Source: CAG-791 sp963593905
GTDB lineage: Bacteria; Bacillota; Clostridia; Lachnospirales; Lachnospiraceae
Length of the DNA: 64,000 bases
Direction of reading: 5' to 3'
Assembly: GCA_963593905.1 (NCBI GenBank)
Contig: CAVBBL010000004.1
Span: forward strand, 71,509-135,508
The position numbers and the translations under genes were made by a program. Positions within the stretch are counted from its first letter, which is position 1; every line of letters begins with the position of its first letter. The notes beneath the pieces are model-generated. The model did no database searches and had not been told where the DNA came from. It was given only the letters and a program-made list of their open reading frames with translations. Positions 8,422-17,594 of the stretch are shown here, piece after piece.

Positions 8422-10494
8422 ATGCTGAAAAGTAGGATTAAGAAATTCCTGGTGGACAGGAAAGACAGGCAATACAGAAATGAGCTGAGAGAGCAGCGCT
8501 ACAGTTATCATAACTGGTATAAGATGCACAAAAGAGAGCTCTCTGAGAGTCTGCGGCAGAAGGATCACACGGCGGGGGCAGCCTACAGCGTGGAGACGGT
8601 GCGCTATTCCCATCTGAAGAAATATCTGCTCTCCGGGAAAAAGCTTCCGGATATCCTGATTGCCTGTGACGACCAGGGAACCATGACGGATTATGCAGAG
8701 ACTATGATCAGGGATTATTTTGCAGAGCATCCGGAGGTAAATCTGGTCTACGGCGATGAGGATCGTATCGATGAGGAGGGGGAACGGCAGGATCCCTGGT
8801 TTAAGTCAGACTGGGCGCCGGATACCTTTCTGTCCGTATTTTACTTTGGCAGTATCTTTGCTATCCGGACAGCCATTTTCGGTATGATCAATCCGGGCGG
8901 CTTCAAGGCACAGGATTTTGAGTCCAGAGCATCCCTTCGGGAGGATGAATACGAGGAAAAGGCATCCAAAGCCGGTGAGCAGGACGATGCTCTGCGGGCG
9001 TGGATTTACGGAAGACTGTGTCTGACCCTGGCCAGAGCAGACGGCGGCTTTTCCCGGAGAGTGAACAATCGCTTTCCTGTGGGGCATATCGGCGAGATCC
9101 TGTTTCACAGGGAAGGCGCCAGTGAGGTATGGAACGGCAAGCTGATCCGGGATGTGAGAATCAGTGCCGAGACCGGCAAGATAAAGGGCGCTAGGCTGGT
9201 GAGCATCATCATTCCCAGTAAGGACAATCCTGATGTTCTGGCTAACTGCATCCATTCCATTGAGAAATATACAGAAAATACGCCCTATGAAATCATTGTA
9301 GTGGACAATGGCAGCAGCGATTACAATAAGGCAAAGGCAGAACTGCTCCTGCAGGCCCACAATGAATTCGGCAGTGCCAGATATCACTACGAACCCATGG
9401 AGTTTAATTTCTCCCGGATGTGCAATATCGGTGCATCCATGGCGGATGGAGATTTTCTGCTCTTTTTAAATGATGATATTGAGATCCGCAAGAGCGGATG
9501 GCTGGAGCGGATGACGGATAAGGCCAGACTTCCCTATGTGGGAGCCGTGGGCATGAAGCTTCTTTATCCGAATTCCGATATTATCCAGCATGCCGGCGTG
9601 GTGAATGTCCGGGTGGGTCCCTATCACAAGCTGCAGTATTGCCACAACGATGAGGAGTACTACTTTGGATACAATAAGGGTGTGCGCAATGTGCTGGCAG
9701 TGACCGGTGCCTGTCTGATGGTTCGAAGTGCCGTCTTTGCAGAGGCAGGAGGCTTTGACAGCGAGCATTTCGCCGTAGCCTTTAATGACATTGATCTTTG
9801 CTATAAGATCTACGAAAAGGGATATTACAATGTGGTGCTCAATAATATTTATCTTTATCACCACGAATCCTTAAGCCGTGGGGATGACCGGAAAGATAAG
9901 GTTAAGAACCTGCGTCTCTCCAGAGAGCAGGAGGCGCTGCTTTTAGCGCACCCGGATTTGTTCGGCAAGGATCCTTTTTATCATCCCTACCTGACACAGA
10001 ATCCTGCAGAGACCCGCTTTGTGGTGGATGTGCAGGAGGAATATCTGAAAAACTATGAATTCGAAACGCCAACCCTGCGTAAAAAGGTGCTGCCGCCTCA
10101 GTGGACGGATGCTTGCCTGCGCATCGGCGTGGAGTATGCCAACAGTCTGGCCGAGTGGTATAAGGGACCCTTTGCGGGAGAGGATACTGACGGCTACTAT
10201 CTCAGCGGCTACTCCTTTGTTATTGGCGCGGATAATGCCCTCTATAAGAGGACGATCCTGTTAAAGGGAGAGGATGGCAGTATTTATGAGCTGCCTGTCA
10301 CCGATATCTACAGGCCGGATATTGCCGCCAATCTGACGAATCAGACCAATGATGAGCTCACAGGCTTCTTTGCCATGCTTCGCTCCGGGATCATGCCTGC
10401 CGGCAAGTATCTGGTGGGTATGCTGGAGGCAGATCAGACTTCCAGACAGAGATTGGTCAATTGGAGTGATGTCTTTTTGAAGATCAGACAGTAA
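8422..10494 (+). CDS. Family 2 glycosyltransferase with a decayed first domain
   Basis: The 690-residue protein carries one intact GT-A catalytic domain from about residue 262 (VSIIIPSKDN, VVDNGSSD, DXD-type LNDDIEI near 348, and NDIDLCYKIYEKGY). In front of it is a degenerate copy of the same fold. That copy keeps LVYGDEDRIDEEG and PWFKSDWAPD, but the nucleotide-binding strand is replaced by DILIACDDQG. Two-domain proteins of this type build rhamnose-rich or heteropolymeric wall glycans. Only one sugar-transfer site looks functional here. The C-terminal 150 residues form a further domain. The start at 8422 uses the ribosome site of the hairpin repeat; in-frame codons further upstream translate the repeat itself. 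Confidence 0.87.
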   Translation: MLKSRIKKFLVDRKDRQYRNELREQRYSYHNWYKMHKRELSESLRQKDHTAGAAYSVETVRYSHLKKYLLSGKKLPDILIACDDQGTMTDYAETMIRDYFAEHPEVNLVYGDEDRIDEEGERQDPWFKSDWAPDTFLSVFYFGSIFAIRTAIFGMINPGGFKAQDFESRASLREDEYEEKASKAGEQDDALRAWIYGRLCLTLARADGGFSRRVNNRFPVGHIGEILFHREGASEVWNGKLIRDVRISAETGKIKGARLVSIIIPSKDNPDVLANCIHSIEKYTENTPYEIIVVDNGSSDYNKAKAELLLQAHNEFGSARYHYEPMEFNFSRMCNIGASMADGDFLLFLNDDIEIRKSGWLERMTDKARLPYVGAVGMKLLYPNSDIIQHAGVVNVRVGPYHKLQYCHNDEEYYFGYNKGVRNVLAVTGACLMVRSAVFAEAGGFDSEHFAVAFNDIDLCYKIYEKGYYNVVLNNIYLYHHESLSRGDDRKDKVKNLRLSREQEALLLAHPDLFGKDPFYHPYLTQNPAETRFVVDVQEEYLKNYEFETPTLRKKVLPPQWTDACLRIGVEYANSLAEWYKGPFAGEDTDGYYLSGYSFVIGADNALYKRTILLKGEDGSIYELPVTDIYRPDIAANLTNQTNDELTGFFAMLRSGIMPAGKYLVGMLEADQTSRQRLVNWSDVFLKIRQ

Positions 10495-10804
10495 TTGCCG
10501 CAATAAATTGCGGCAAAAGAGGCAAAATGACTGAAAATGCCTGATGCCATTTTCAGTCATTACATGGATGCCGCAAGCGTCATCCATGTAGGATCACATC
10601 GGAGAAATCGCATACGCGAGTTTCTCCTCGTGCTGCCGCAATAAATTGCGGCAAAAGAGGTAAAATGACTGAAAATGCCTGATGACTTTTTCAGTCATTG
10701 CATGGATGCCGCAAGCGTCATCCATGTAGGATCACATCGGAGAAATCGCATACGCGAGTTTCTCCTCGTGCTGCCGCAATAAATTGCGGCAAAAGAGGTA
10801 AAAA
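10495..10804 (+). repeat. Tandem pair of full modular hairpin leader repeats, 138-bp period
   Basis: Two nearly identical 138-bp units are followed by a third D hairpin and the gene start. D hairpins begin at 10497, 10635 and 10773. Each of the first two D modules is followed by AGAGG and a five-codon frame M-T-E-N-A-stop (10527-10544 and 10665-10682) inside module A, then B and C. The last D with AGAGG at 10794-10798 serves the ATG at 10805. The two units differ at only a few positions, so the duplication is recent. Confidence 0.9.
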
Positions 10805-12808
10805 ATGACCCAGGATATACCTGATTACAAGGAACAATATGAGAGAGAAAAGATCAAAAGTGCCTATCTGGCAGATCGGGTGGCGCAGCTGGAGGATCAA
10901 TGCGATGATTTGCAGTTCAAATTAGACCGCATCAAAAACAATCCGATCTGGAAGGCCTCCAAGCCGGCCAGATCGGTGATGCATTTTGGCATTCGTCAAT
11001 GGGATCGCCTGAAAAATCAGGGAGATGCCAGAGGAGTGGCCAAGAAGATCCAGTATAAGATCAGGGAGAAACAGGCCCAGAAGGGCTATGGCACAGCCAG
11101 CTTCCCGGACGAACAGGAGAGAGCAAGGCAGAGAGGGGAGAAATTTGAACGCCCGGTGCTTTTCAGCATTCTGGTGCCACTTTACAATACCCCGAAGAAT
11201 TACCTGACGGACATGATAGACTCAGTGCTGAATCAGACCTATGAAAACTGGGAATTATGTCTGGCAGACGGCTCTGATGAGGCCCACGTCTATGTGGGGG
11301 AGACAGTCCGGGAATATCAGGGCAGAGATGCGAATCTGGCAAAGCGGATCAAATATCTGAAGCTTGAGAAAAACGAGGGTATTTCCGCGAATACCAATGC
11401 CTGCCTGACGTTGGCCACGGGAGATTTTTATGCTCCCTTTGACCATGATGACTATTTGCATCCCTCGGTATTGTATGAATATGTCAAGGCCATCAATGAG
11501 CAGGGCGCGGATTATCTTTACTGCGATGAGACGACTTTTAAGGAGACGAACCTTAATAAGTTCGTCACCATGCATTTTAAGCCGGATTATGCCATTGACA
11601 ATCTCCGGGCCAATAATTATATCTGCCACCTGAGTGCCTTTGACAAGCATCTGTTGGAAGGAGAAGAACTGTATCGTTCTGAATTTGACGGCAGTCAGGA
11701 CCATGACATGATCCTTCGCCTGACAGACAAGGCACAGAAGATCGTTCATGTGCCTAAGCTGCTCTATTACTGGCGCTGTCACTCCGGCTCTGTGGCCAGC
11801 AATATCGGCGCAAAGGAATATGCCATCAATGCTGCCAAGGGTGCAGTGGCAGATCACCTGCGCCGTCACGGCTTTGAGAATTTCAAGATCACCAGTACCA
11901 GAGCCTTTGAGACTATTTTTAAGATCACCTACGAGATACAGGGCAATCCTCTGATTTCCATCGTGATCGCCAATAAGGACCATGAATCAGATCTTCGGAG
12001 GTGCCTGACATCGATTTTTGATAAATCCACCTATGAGAATTACGAGATTATCATTGTGGAAAATGGCAGTACGCAGCCGGATATCAAGAAATATTATACA
12101 GAACTTACAACTGGACCGTACAAAGAACGCATACATGTAGTAGAATATAAAAAGGAAAGCGAGGATGAGAGCTTTAATTATTCCCGTGTCAATAATCTGG
12201 GCGTTTCACAGGCAAAGGGAGAGTATATACTGCTGCTTAATAACGATACGCAGGTGATCTCCGTGAATTGGATGGAAGAGATGCTGATGTATGCCCAGAG
12301 AAGTGATGTGGCGGCAGTGGGCGGCAAACTCTACTATGAGGACAAGACCATTCAGCATGCCGGCATTGTCATCGGACTGGGGGCTCACCGGACAGCAGGA
12401 CATACCCATTACAAACAGCGGCGTGAGAATTTAGGATACATGGGACGGCTGTGCTATGCGCAGAATGTTTCCGCTGTCACCGGGGCCTGCCTGATGGTGA
12501 AGAAAAGTCTGTATGAAGAGGTCGGCGGATTGGATGAGGGCTTTGCTATTTCCTTAAACGATGTGGATCTCTGCCTGAAGCTGCGGGAAAAGGGATATTT
12601 GAATGTATTCACGCCTTTTGCGGAGCTTTATCACTACGAGTCTGTTTCCAGGGGGCTGGACGACCGGGGGGAGAAGGCAGCCCGCTACAATGCGGAGTCC
12701 GCGCATTTCCGGGAGAAGTGGAAGGAAGTCCTTGCCAAGGGAGATCCTTACTACAATCCCAACTTTACGCTTGATCGCAGCGATTATTCGCTGAAGGTAC
12801 AAGACTAA
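10805..12808 (+). CDS. Two-domain family 2 glycosyltransferase (rhamnan/heteroglycan type)
   Basis: The 667-residue protein starts with a coiled coil (residues about 10-45) and has two complete GT-A domains. The first starts at FSILVPLYN (about 119) and has the metal-binding DHDD near 213. The second starts at ISIVIANKD (about 385) and has LLNNDTQ near 478 and LNDVDLCLKLREKGY further on. Such bifunctional enzymes add two sugars alternately to a growing chain. The protein is the intact version of the architecture that is partly decayed in its neighbours at 8422-10494 and 14821-16161. It is preceded by the tandem hairpin repeat and ends 20 bases before the phosphohexomutase gene. Confidence 0.9.
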   Translation: MTQDIPDYKEQYEREKIKSAYLADRVAQLEDQCDDLQFKLDRIKNNPIWKASKPARSVMHFGIRQWDRLKNQGDARGVAKKIQYKIREKQAQKGYGTASFPDEQERARQRGEKFERPVLFSILVPLYNTPKNYLTDMIDSVLNQTYENWELCLADGSDEAHVYVGETVREYQGRDANLAKRIKYLKLEKNEGISANTNACLTLATGDFYAPFDHDDYLHPSVLYEYVKAINEQGADYLYCDETTFKETNLNKFVTMHFKPDYAIDNLRANNYICHLSAFDKHLLEGEELYRSEFDGSQDHDMILRLTDKAQKIVHVPKLLYYWRCHSGSVASNIGAKEYAINAAKGAVADHLRRHGFENFKITSTRAFETIFKITYEIQGNPLISIVIANKDHESDLRRCLTSIFDKSTYENYEIIIVENGSTQPDIKKYYTELTTGPYKERIHVVEYKKESEDESFNYSRVNNLGVSQAKGEYILLLNNDTQVISVNWMEEMLMYAQRSDVAAVGGKLYYEDKTIQHAGIVIGLGAHRTAGHTHYKQRRENLGYMGRLCYAQNVSAVTGACLMVKKSLYEEVGGLDEGFAISLNDVDLCLKLREKGYLNVFTPFAELYHYESVSRGLDDRGEKAARYNAESAHFREKWKEVLAKGDPYYNPNFTLDRSDYSLKVQD

Positions 12809-12828
12809 AACCATGGAGGGAAAAAGCA

Positions 12829-14556
12829 ATGAACGAACGTGTACAGGAACAGTTTAATTACTGGCTGAATGATCCTTATTTCGATGAGGACACCAAGAAA
12901 GAACTTCTCGCGATCAGAAACGATGAGACAGAAGTGGAAGATCGCTTTTATAAAGATCTTGCTTTTGGAACAGGCGGCCTTCGAGGCGTCATCGGCGCAG
13001 GCACGAACCGCATGAATATCTACACCGTTCGCAAGGCTACCCAGGGATTGGCTAATTATATCTGCAAAAACGGCGATCCGGCCAAGGGTGTAGCTATCGC
13101 CTATGATTCCAGAAGAATGTCTCCTGAATTTGCTGACGTGGCAGCACTTTGCCTGGCAGCTAACGGCATTCGCGCCTATGTATTTGATTCTCTTCGCCCT
13201 ACACCGGAGCTGTCCTTTGCTCTGCGCACCCTGCACTGCCAGGCCGGCATCGTCATCACAGCCAGCCACAATCCGCCGGAGTACAACGGCTACAAGTGCT
13301 ACTGGGAGGATGGCGCACAGGTAACACCGCCTCATGACACCGGTATCATCGATGAGGTAAATGCAGTTACCAGCTACGACGATGTAAAGACCATGGATAA
13401 GGCAGAGGCACAGCAGAAGGATCTGTATCGTGTCATCGGCAAGGAGATCGACGATCTCTATATGGCAGAGCTGAAAAAGCAGATCATCCATCCGGAAGTG
13501 ATTGCAGAGATGGCAGATGATATTAAGATCGTCTACACACCTTTCCACGGCACCGGCAATGTACCGGTCCGCCGGATCCTCTCTGAGCTGGGCTTTAAGA
13601 ATGTCTATGTAGTACCGGAGCAGGAACTGCCGGATCCTGATTTTACCACACTGGATTATCCGAACCCCGAGGATCCCAAGGCCTTCACACTGGCATTAAA
13701 GCTGGCTAAGGAAAAGGATGCAGATATCGTGCTGGCTACCGATCCGGATGCAGACCGTCTGGGTGTCTATGCAAAGGATACCAAGACCGGCGAGTATGTG
13801 GCATTCACAGGCAACATGTCCGGCATGCTCATCGGTGAGTATATTCTTCGGGAGCGCACCGCTACAGGCACCATGCCTGAGAATCCGGCACTGGTCACTA
13901 CCATCGTGACCACAAACCTGGCACTGGCACTGAGCAAGGCCTATGGTCTTACCTGCATCGAGGTGCTGACCGGCTTTAAGTATATCGGCGAGCAGATCAA
14001 GCTCTTTGAGCAGGATCACTCCCACAATTATGTATTCGGTCTGGAGGAGAGCTACGGCTGTCTGGCAGGTACCCATGCAAGAGATAAGGATGCAGTGGTG
14101 GCAGTGATGATGCTCTGCGAGGTAGCTGCGTGGTGCAAGAAGCATGACATGACCCTTTGGGATCAGATGCTGAAGCTCTATGAGCAGTTCGGCTACTACA
14201 AGGAGACCCAGTACTCCATCACCATGAAGGGCATCGACGGCGCTAATCAGATTCAGGCGATCATGGATAAGTTCCGTCAGAATCCCCCGAAGGAATTTGC
14301 GAGCTGGAAGGTGTTAGAATACAGAGATTACAAGACAGGCATCACCCAGGATTATGCAAATGGCACAGAGCACTCCACAGGCCTGCCCGAATCCAATGTA
14401 CTTTATTTTGCACTTTCTGATGATGCATGGTGCTGTGCAAGACCTTCCGGCACAGAGCCCAAGATCAAGTTCTACATGGGTGTGAAGGGCACAAGTCTGG
14501 AAGATGCCGCTAAGCAGAGCGAGGCTCTGACTGATGCGGTAAAGGCGTTGATCTAG
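12829..14556 (+). CDS. Phosphohexomutase (phosphoglucomutase/phosphomannomutase)
   Basis: The 575-residue enzyme is of the alpha-D-phosphohexomutase family and interconverts hexose 1- and 6-phosphates, feeding nucleotide-sugar synthesis. The phosphoserine loop TASHNPPEYNG lies at 144-154, the metal site DPDADR at 305-310, and the C-terminal phosphate-binding loop RPSGTEPK near 538. GGLRG near residue 50 is the family N-terminal motif. Length and sequence fit the long PgcA-like phosphoglucomutase group; mannose specificity cannot be excluded. GGAGGG lies eight bases before the ATG. Codon use is more biased than in the glycosyltransferases on both sides, as expected for a highly expressed central enzyme. 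Confidence 0.92.
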   Translation: MNERVQEQFNYWLNDPYFDEDTKKELLAIRNDETEVEDRFYKDLAFGTGGLRGVIGAGTNRMNIYTVRKATQGLANYICKNGDPAKGVAIAYDSRRMSPEFADVAALCLAANGIRAYVFDSLRPTPELSFALRTLHCQAGIVITASHNPPEYNGYKCYWEDGAQVTPPHDTGIIDEVNAVTSYDDVKTMDKAEAQQKDLYRVIGKEIDDLYMAELKKQIIHPEVIAEMADDIKIVYTPFHGTGNVPVRRILSELGFKNVYVVPEQELPDPDFTTLDYPNPEDPKAFTLALKLAKEKDADIVLATDPDADRLGVYAKDTKTGEYVAFTGNMSGMLIGEYILRERTATGTMPENPALVTTIVTTNLALALSKAYGLTCIEVLTGFKYIGEQIKLFEQDHSHNYVFGLEESYGCLAGTHARDKDAVVAVMMLCEVAAWCKKHDMTLWDQMLKLYEQFGYYKETQYSITMKGIDGANQIQAIMDKFRQNPPKEFASWKVLEYRDYKTGITQDYANGTEHSTGLPESNVLYFALSDDAWCCARPSGTEPKIKFYMGVKGTSLEDAAKQSEALTDAVKALI

Positions 14557-14571
14557 TAAACAGAATGATAA

Positions 14572-14717
14572 GTTTGAAAGAAATGCTCGATAGCATTTCT
14601 TTCAAACCGCATTGATGCCGTAAACGTCATCAATGCAAGATCACATCGGAGAATTCGCCTGCGCGAAATTCTCCGATGTGATGCCGCAGTAAATTGCGGC
14701 AAAAAGAGGTAAGTATG
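14572..14717 (+). repeat. Modular hairpin leader repeat (A, B, C, D, SD) ending in ATG-TAA
   Basis: Module A is GTTTGAAAGAAATGC with its perfect inverse (14572-14607). B is GCATTGATG/CATCAATGC. C here is a complete palindrome from ATCACATCGGAG to CTCCGATGTGAT. D is GCCGCAGTAAATTGCGGC. The unit ends in AAGAGG and an ATG at 14715 that is followed at once by TAA, so the repeat start codon is a dead end. The real gene starts about 100 bases further on with its own ribosome site. Confidence 0.85.
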
Positions 14718-14820
14718 TAACCGCTTTGCTTTTTCGTAAAGAAACTTCTCAGTAAAGAATTTCTTTGTACAGAAGCCGAAGCGGATGGTCAGAAAAGAAA
14801 AACACAGGAGGAAGCCGGAG

Positions 14821-16161
14821 ATGGCAGCATGGGAGAATATCAGGAAAACAATCAACTATGCGGCCAGAAACGGCTTCGTCAGTGCCTGGTATGCAGCAAG
14901 GGAGCGTCTGCGCGAAAACGCGGCGCTCCCCTATGTGTATACCCAGCCCTCTGAGCAAATTCTGGAGGGGCAGCGGGCACTTTGGACGCGTCTGAAAAAT
15001 GGGGAGAAGCCCGCAGAGATTTTTTCAGAGGCGGCCAAAGGGAGCGCTGGGCCTATGTTCAGTATAGTGGTGCCAGCTTATGAGACCAACCCGGTCTTTA
15101 TGAGAGAATTGATAGATTCGGTGCTGGCACAGACTTACGGAGGTTTTGAACTGCTCATCGGGGATGCCTCCGGATCCGATGTTGTAGAGGATGTGGCCGG
15201 AGAATACAGTGATCCCAGAGTGCGATATCTTAGGCTGGCGTCCAACGAGGGGATTTCTGCCAATACCAACGGGACAGCAGCTATGGCCCGGGGAGATTAT
15301 ATCGCTTTTCTGGATCACGATGATCTGCTGACACCGGATGCTCTTTATGAGGTGGCAGCAGCTGTTTTGAAAAACGGAGCTGAGATCATCTATACGGATG
15401 AGGATAAATGCGACGGAGCGGCCCGGACCTTTTTTGAACCTAACTTTAAGCCGGATTTTAATCTGGATTACTTTCAGGCGAATAACTACATTTGCCATTT
15501 GCTGGTGATGAAAAGAGAACTTTTCCTGGCACTTGGTCTGCGCAGTGCCTATGACGGGGCGCAGGATTATGATCTGATGCTCCGGGCACCTAAGTCGGAA
15601 ATCGTCCATGTACCGAAGGTACTCTATCATTGGAGGACTCACAGTGGCTCCACCGCCGGCAATCCCGGGAGCAAGGATTATGCCTATGAGGCAGGAAAGG
15701 CAGCACTGGAGGACCATTTCAAGGCATGCCACATACAGGCAAAGGTAGAGCATTCGAGGCACAGAGGCTTTTATGATGTGACCTATCTGCCCAATATCTT
15801 TGAGGCCAGGAGTGATGTAGGCGTGGTCGGCGGCAAGATAGTAAACAGTCACAGGAGAATACTGGGCGGACTTTATGATGAGCAGGGCAACGCCCTTTTT
15901 GTCGGAATGCATGAGCTGGAGAGTGGTCCTATGCACCGGGCAGATACCATGCAGGACGCAGCAGCAGTGGACGTGCGCTGTATGCAGATCAGACCGGAGC
16001 TTTATTCTCTATACGAGAGTGTATTCGGTGTCTCCTATGACGCCCATGTGATGCAAAACGGCAGCGGCCTGAAGGAGTTGTCCATCCTTTTCTGCAAACA
16101 GGCAAGACAGCTAGGGTACCGGGTGGTATGGGATCCGAGGATGTTGTGTGTATTAAAGTAG
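14821..16161 (+). CDS. Family 2 glycosyltransferase with truncated second domain
   Basis: The 446-residue product has one full GT-A domain: FSIVVPAYE at about 80, DHDDL at about 166, YTDEDK and PNFKPDFN. After YDVTYLPNIF the sequence jumps into the middle of a second GT2 domain (RSDVGVVGGKIV). The nucleotide-binding half of that domain is gone, and the conserved NDVDLC segment is replaced. Compared with the two-domain protein at 10805-12808, about 100 residues are missing internally. I placed the start at 14821 because AGGAGG lies nine bases upstream; an in-frame ATG at 14785 has no ribosome site. The stop codon abuts the next hairpin repeat. Confidence 0.85.
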   Translation: MAAWENIRKTINYAARNGFVSAWYAARERLRENAALPYVYTQPSEQILEGQRALWTRLKNGEKPAEIFSEAAKGSAGPMFSIVVPAYETNPVFMRELIDSVLAQTYGGFELLIGDASGSDVVEDVAGEYSDPRVRYLRLASNEGISANTNGTAAMARGDYIAFLDHDDLLTPDALYEVAAAVLKNGAEIIYTDEDKCDGAARTFFEPNFKPDFNLDYFQANNYICHLLVMKRELFLALGLRSAYDGAQDYDLMLRAPKSEIVHVPKVLYHWRTHSGSTAGNPGSKDYAYEAGKAALEDHFKACHIQAKVEHSRHRGFYDVTYLPNIFEARSDVGVVGGKIVNSHRRILGGLYDEQGNALFVGMHELESGPMHRADTMQDAAAVDVRCMQIRPELYSLYESVFGVSYDAHVMQNGSGLKELSILFCKQARQLGYRVVWDPRMLCVLK

Positions 16162-16399
16162 GATGCCGTAAACGTCATCCACGCGCAATCACATCAGAGA
16201 ATTCGCCTACGCGAAATTCTCTTCGTGATGCCGCAATAAATTGCGGCATAAAGAGGTAAAATGACTAAAAATGACTGATGTCATTTTTAGTCATTACGTG
16301 GATGCCGTAAACGTCATCCACGCGCAATCACATCAGAGAATTCGCCTGCGCGAAATTCTCTTCGTGGTGCCGCAATAATTGCGGCATAAAGAGGAAGTT
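16161..16399 (+). repeat. Modular hairpin leader repeat, one full unit plus partial upstream unit
   Basis: The order is B, C, D, SD, five-codon frame, A, B, C, D, SD. The D hairpins start at 16230 and 16369, a period of 139. The internal frame M-T-K-N-D-stop is at 16261-16278, with arms ATGACTAAAAATGA and inverse. The last AGAGG (16390-16394) serves the ATG at 16400. The upstream B begins inside the stop codon of the preceding gene. Confidence 0.87.
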
Positions 16400-17485
16400 A
16401 TGTCAAAATCCATGGAACATAAGATCACAGTGGTGATCCCTAATTATAACGGCATGGCTTATATCGAGGACTGTCTGGATTCTCTTCTGGCAGGTTCCTA
16501 TGTGCCGGCCATTATTGTGGTGGACAATGCCTCCACAGACGGCAGCTACGAGCTGATCAGAGACCGGTATCCGCAGGTGACTTTATTGCGCCTCCGGGTA
16601 AATACCGGCTTTTGTCATGCAGTGAACAGCGGTCTGCATATTACACAGACCAAGTATGTGATATTGCTTAATAACGATACCCGGGTAGATCATGAGTGCG
16701 TCCGTTATCTGTATGAGGCGATTGTCCAGAGTCGGCATGCGTTCAGCGTGGGGGCAAAGATGCTGTCCATGAAGGATCCCAGTGTCATTGACGATGCGGG
16801 AGATCTGTACTGCGCTCTCGGTTGGGCCTTTGCCCGAGGAAAAGCTCGTTCTGTAAAAGAATATGACAGCCCTGCCTATATTTTTTCAGCCTGTGCAGGA
16901 GCTGCTATTTACCGGAGAAAAGCCTTTGAGACCATCGGCTATTTTGACGAGCGGCATTTCTGCTACCTGGAGGATGTAGACATAGGATGGCGTGCCATGG
17001 CCTATGGTTTCCGTAATCTCTATGAGCCGAAGGCCATCGTCTATCATGCAGGCAGCGCTTCCAGCGGCGCTGTGCACAATCCTTTCAAAGAGGAAATGGC
17101 AGCAGGCAACAACCGTTATCTGCTGTATAAGAACCTGCCGGGATTCCAGTATTGGCTGAACAAACCCCTTATCGAGCTGGGGGTCTCTATCAAGCGGAAA
17201 TACTTTACAAGGAAGGGCCTTGGAGAAGCCTATGAAAAGGGTATTCAAAGAGGAGAAATCCTTTGCATGCGGGCAGAGGAGGCACTCCTTGCCAAAGAGA
17301 GCGGCCAGCTGATGCCCAAGGGCACGATCTGGGAGGAGGCTGCCATTGAGAGAAAAGAGGATACGGACGTACCGATACATCCTCTTTATCTGGGGCAGCG
17401 AGTACCTTTTTCCGTGCTTCGTCTCCCTTTTTATATCAGAATTCAATTTGAACTGTGGATAAACTGTATCAAGCGCCTTGGATGA
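16400..17485 (+). CDS. Family 2 glycosyltransferase, WcaA/rhamnosyltransferase-like
   Basis: The 361-residue enzyme has a single GT-A domain at the N-terminus: VVIPNYNGM near 11, VVDNASTDGS, and LLNNDTRVD near 90 as the DXD-type site. YLEDVDIGWRAMAYG is the acceptor-side motif common in rhamnosyl- and galactofuranosyltransferases. About 100 C-terminal residues have no clear assignment, and there is no membrane helix. The start at 16400 uses the AGAGG of the repeat. Given RfbC in the cluster, transfer of rhamnose from dTDP-rhamnose to a lipid-linked chain is a plausible role, but the donor cannot be read from sequence. Confidence 0.87.
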   Translation: MSKSMEHKITVVIPNYNGMAYIEDCLDSLLAGSYVPAIIVVDNASTDGSYELIRDRYPQVTLLRLRVNTGFCHAVNSGLHITQTKYVILLNNDTRVDHECVRYLYEAIVQSRHAFSVGAKMLSMKDPSVIDDAGDLYCALGWAFARGKARSVKEYDSPAYIFSACAGAAIYRRKAFETIGYFDERHFCYLEDVDIGWRAMAYGFRNLYEPKAIVYHAGSASSGAVHNPFKEEMAAGNNRYLLYKNLPGFQYWLNKPLIELGVSIKRKYFTRKGLGEAYEKGIQRGEILCMRAEEALLAKESGQLMPKGTIWEEAAIERKEDTDVPIHPLYLGQRVPFSVLRLPFYIRIQFELWINCIKRLG

Positions 17486-17514
17486 CAAATCCGCAGAAGG
17501 ACTTCTGTTACAGG

Positions 17515-17594
17515 GTGCGATCTCATTGGGAAATTCGCTTTTGTGAGATTCCCTCGCACAGCCGCAGACAGGCTGCTCAGAAATGTAGATTAGT
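17515..17594 (+). repeat. Degenerate modular hairpin leader repeat (C, D only)
   Basis: GGGAAATTCGC and its near inverse stand in for module C, and GCCGCAGACAGGCTGC for D. The copy has lost the AGAGG, and the following gene (17595) has no clear Shine-Dalgarno sequence. This fits an old, decaying copy. Confidence 0.6.

Noticed and set aside
10495..10804. Tandem repeats that might be a CRISPR array
   Set aside because: The period of 138 bp is far too long, the whole unit is repeated without unique spacers, and no cas genes are present.
12805..13548. Antisense open frame opposite the phosphohexomutase gene
   Set aside because: It mirrors a conserved gene with biased codon use, which often leaves a long open reverse frame.
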